NCBI RefSeq assembly: GCF_000703085.1
Contig: NZ_JNLL01000001.1
Location: 434,001 to 498,000 of the forward strand
Length of the DNA: 64,000 nucleotides
Direction of reading: 5' to 3'
Origin: Persephonella sp. KM09-Lau-8
GTDB lineage: Bacteria > Aquificota > Aquificia > Aquificales > Hydrogenothermaceae
The notes under the pieces were generated by a model. It was not told the DNA's origin. It searched no databases and saw only the letters and a program-made list of their open reading frames with translations. Position 1 is the stretch's first letter. The number at the start of each line of letters is the position of its first letter. This document shows, piece by piece, positions 63,073 through 64,000 of the stretch. Both the position numbers and the translations under genes were made by a program.

Positions 63073-63336
63073 CCTTTGAGAAAAAATTTAAAAATTTGAG
63101 TCTGTCGATCGCAAATTTTTGACCTTTAATTGAGACAAAATCTCACAGAAAATTTGGCTAAAATTTAAATCTCGGCTTTGTATACCAAAGGTTTGTCGAT
63201 CCCTGGGGATTTTTGCGGGATTGGAGGTCGACTGAAAATTAATTTAATTTGACAGCAATTCAAATTTTTCGTATATTTATTTTCAACAAGATATATCAAT
63301 GGCTATTTGACAATAGAATATGAAATCAATTTCAGC
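63073..63336 (+). promoter_or_regulatory. AT-rich leader of CRISPR array 2
   Basis: No gene in 264 bases. AT-rich, immediately precedes the first repeat and, by orientation of the decayed terminal repeat, lies at the leader end. AATTGAGACAA (63128) and AAAGGTTT (63187) also occur in the same order before array 1. Contains several TTTGA/TTTGT stretches but no clear promoter could be fixed. Confidence 0.5.
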
Positions 63337-63967
63337 GTTTTTAGCGTGCCTATAAGGAATTGAAACATCAGGTAAAGAAACTACAGACCGGCACAACTGC
63401 ACGTTTTTAGCGTGCCTATAAGGAATTGAAACATAGAAAAAGAAATAGAAAAAGAAGATTTAAAAGACGGTTTTTAGCGTGCCTATAAGGAATTGAAACA
63501 CATTCACAGAACACTCTGGAGCGAACTTCAATGAGTGTTTTTAGCGTGCCTATAAGGAATTGAAACAAGAAATAAAAATAAATGAAGAGCAGAAAAAAGA
63601 AGTTTTTAGCGTGCCTATAAGGAATTGAAACTGAGGTGATAAGGAAAACCGATTGATTTCATTTTCCTGAAGTTTTTAGCGTGCCTATAAGGAATTGAAA
63701 CCGGTCAGGGTCTAACATCAACTGAGGCTGAGAAAAAGGTTTTTAGCGTGCCTATAAGGAATTGAAACACTAAATATATGTGGTCTTTTATCCTTTTCAG
63801 AATGTTTTTAGCGTGCCTATAAGGAATTGAAACAACACCCTGCCGAAATTTGCACCAACGGGCAGTCCTAGTTTTTAGCGTGCCTATAAGGAATTGAAAC
63901 AATCTTTTCCATTCTCCAGCCCATTCTAATCCTACTTGTTTTTAGAGTGCCTATGAGGAGCTGAGGT
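63337..63967 (+). CRISPR. CRISPR array 2, ten 30-nt repeats, last degenerate
   Basis: Nine identical 30-base repeats start at 63337, 63403, 63470, 63537, 63602, 63672, 63739, 63804 and 63871; each begins GTTTTTAGCG and ends GGAATTGAAAC. The tenth, at 63938-63967, has an altered middle and 3' end. Spacers are 35-40 bases, all different (36, 37, 37, 35, 40, 37, 35, 37, 37). The 3' ATTGAAAC end is the normal handle of type I-B/III repeats, so transcription is rightward and the decayed repeat marks the trailer. Cas genes must be outside the window. Confidence 0.97.
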
Positions 63968-64000
63968 AAAATCTTTATAAATTCTTTCTCAGTTTGGGGT

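Noticed and set aside
63705-63902. A minus-strand frame across CRISPR array 2
   Set aside because: The repeated FQFLIGTLK peptide comes from the repeat units.

Overview
The window comes from a low-GC (roughly one third G+C by eye), Gram-negative, thermophile-like bacterium. The most likely source is an Aquificales member close to Persephonella, Sulfurihydrogenibium or Hydrogenothermus; this is inferred from gene content. Supporting genes are a fumarate reductase/succinate dehydrogenase iron-sulfur subunit, an archaeal-type class I aldolase, citramalate synthase, the futalosine menaquinone genes mqnD and mqnE, small c-type cytochromes, an LptE-like lipoprotein, a bacterial HerA/NurA pair and two CRISPR arrays. 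TTG and GTG starts after strong GGAGG sites are common, and genes often overlap by 1-14 bases. No rRNA, tRNA, insertion sequence or prophage was seen.

Layout. 0-7 kb, mostly minus strand: the 3' end of frdB/sdhB, an AI-2E-type permease with a 32-residue membrane peptide, an operon HIT - LapA - small membrane protein - aldolase, and an operon NlpC/P60 - hslV - priA. 7.2-12.5 kb, plus strand: rsmD-coaD-lptE-holA-ruvB, two tandem paralogues of unknown function, and a RHH/MazF-type toxin-antitoxin pair. 12.6-15.8 kb: nadA with a promoter and inverted-repeat operator, a rhodanese, a GlcD-type oxidase, rpmB. 15.9-22.4 kb: a plus-strand cluster of a PLD-HerA fusion, obgE, two unknown proteins, NurA, a ComEA-like protein and a creatininase. 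22.5-24.1 kb: a MNT/HEPN module (the HEPN gene has no ordinary start codon) and Sir2. 24.1-34.5 kb: pyk, perR-like, a molybdopterin oxidoreductase, M20 peptidase, GNAT, two membrane-anchored AAA ATPases with SPOR and SH3 tails, lipA, yjbQ, two cytochromes c, hemE.

34.5-54.8 kb: a zinc-site-degenerate MDR dehydrogenase, c-di-GMP enzymes, a long minus-strand chain cimA - beta-HAD - unknown - trmI - proB - nfi - CZB/GGDEF, another chain mqnD - receiver-like - Toprim - hisF, then rluA-type, hydrolase, mqnE, phosphoesterase, trpC, U32, GGDEF and an NDUFA9-like SDR. 54.8-64 kb: CRISPR array 1 (five 35-nt repeats), mtnP, a Lys/Glu-rich membrane protein, hemerythrin, Uma2, uvrC with an apparent frameshift, a thioredoxin-fold protein, typA, DUF445, and CRISPR array 2 (ten 30-nt repeats). 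No cas gene lies in the window.

The items most worth a second look are the PLD-HerA/NurA cluster, a PriA that has lost its helicase ATP-binding motifs, the MNT/HEPN and cytochrome genes without canonical starts, the uvrC frameshift, the tandem unknown paralogues next to the toxin-antitoxin pair, and the two unrelated CRISPR arrays. Function assignments rest on motif recognition only; no database search was run.
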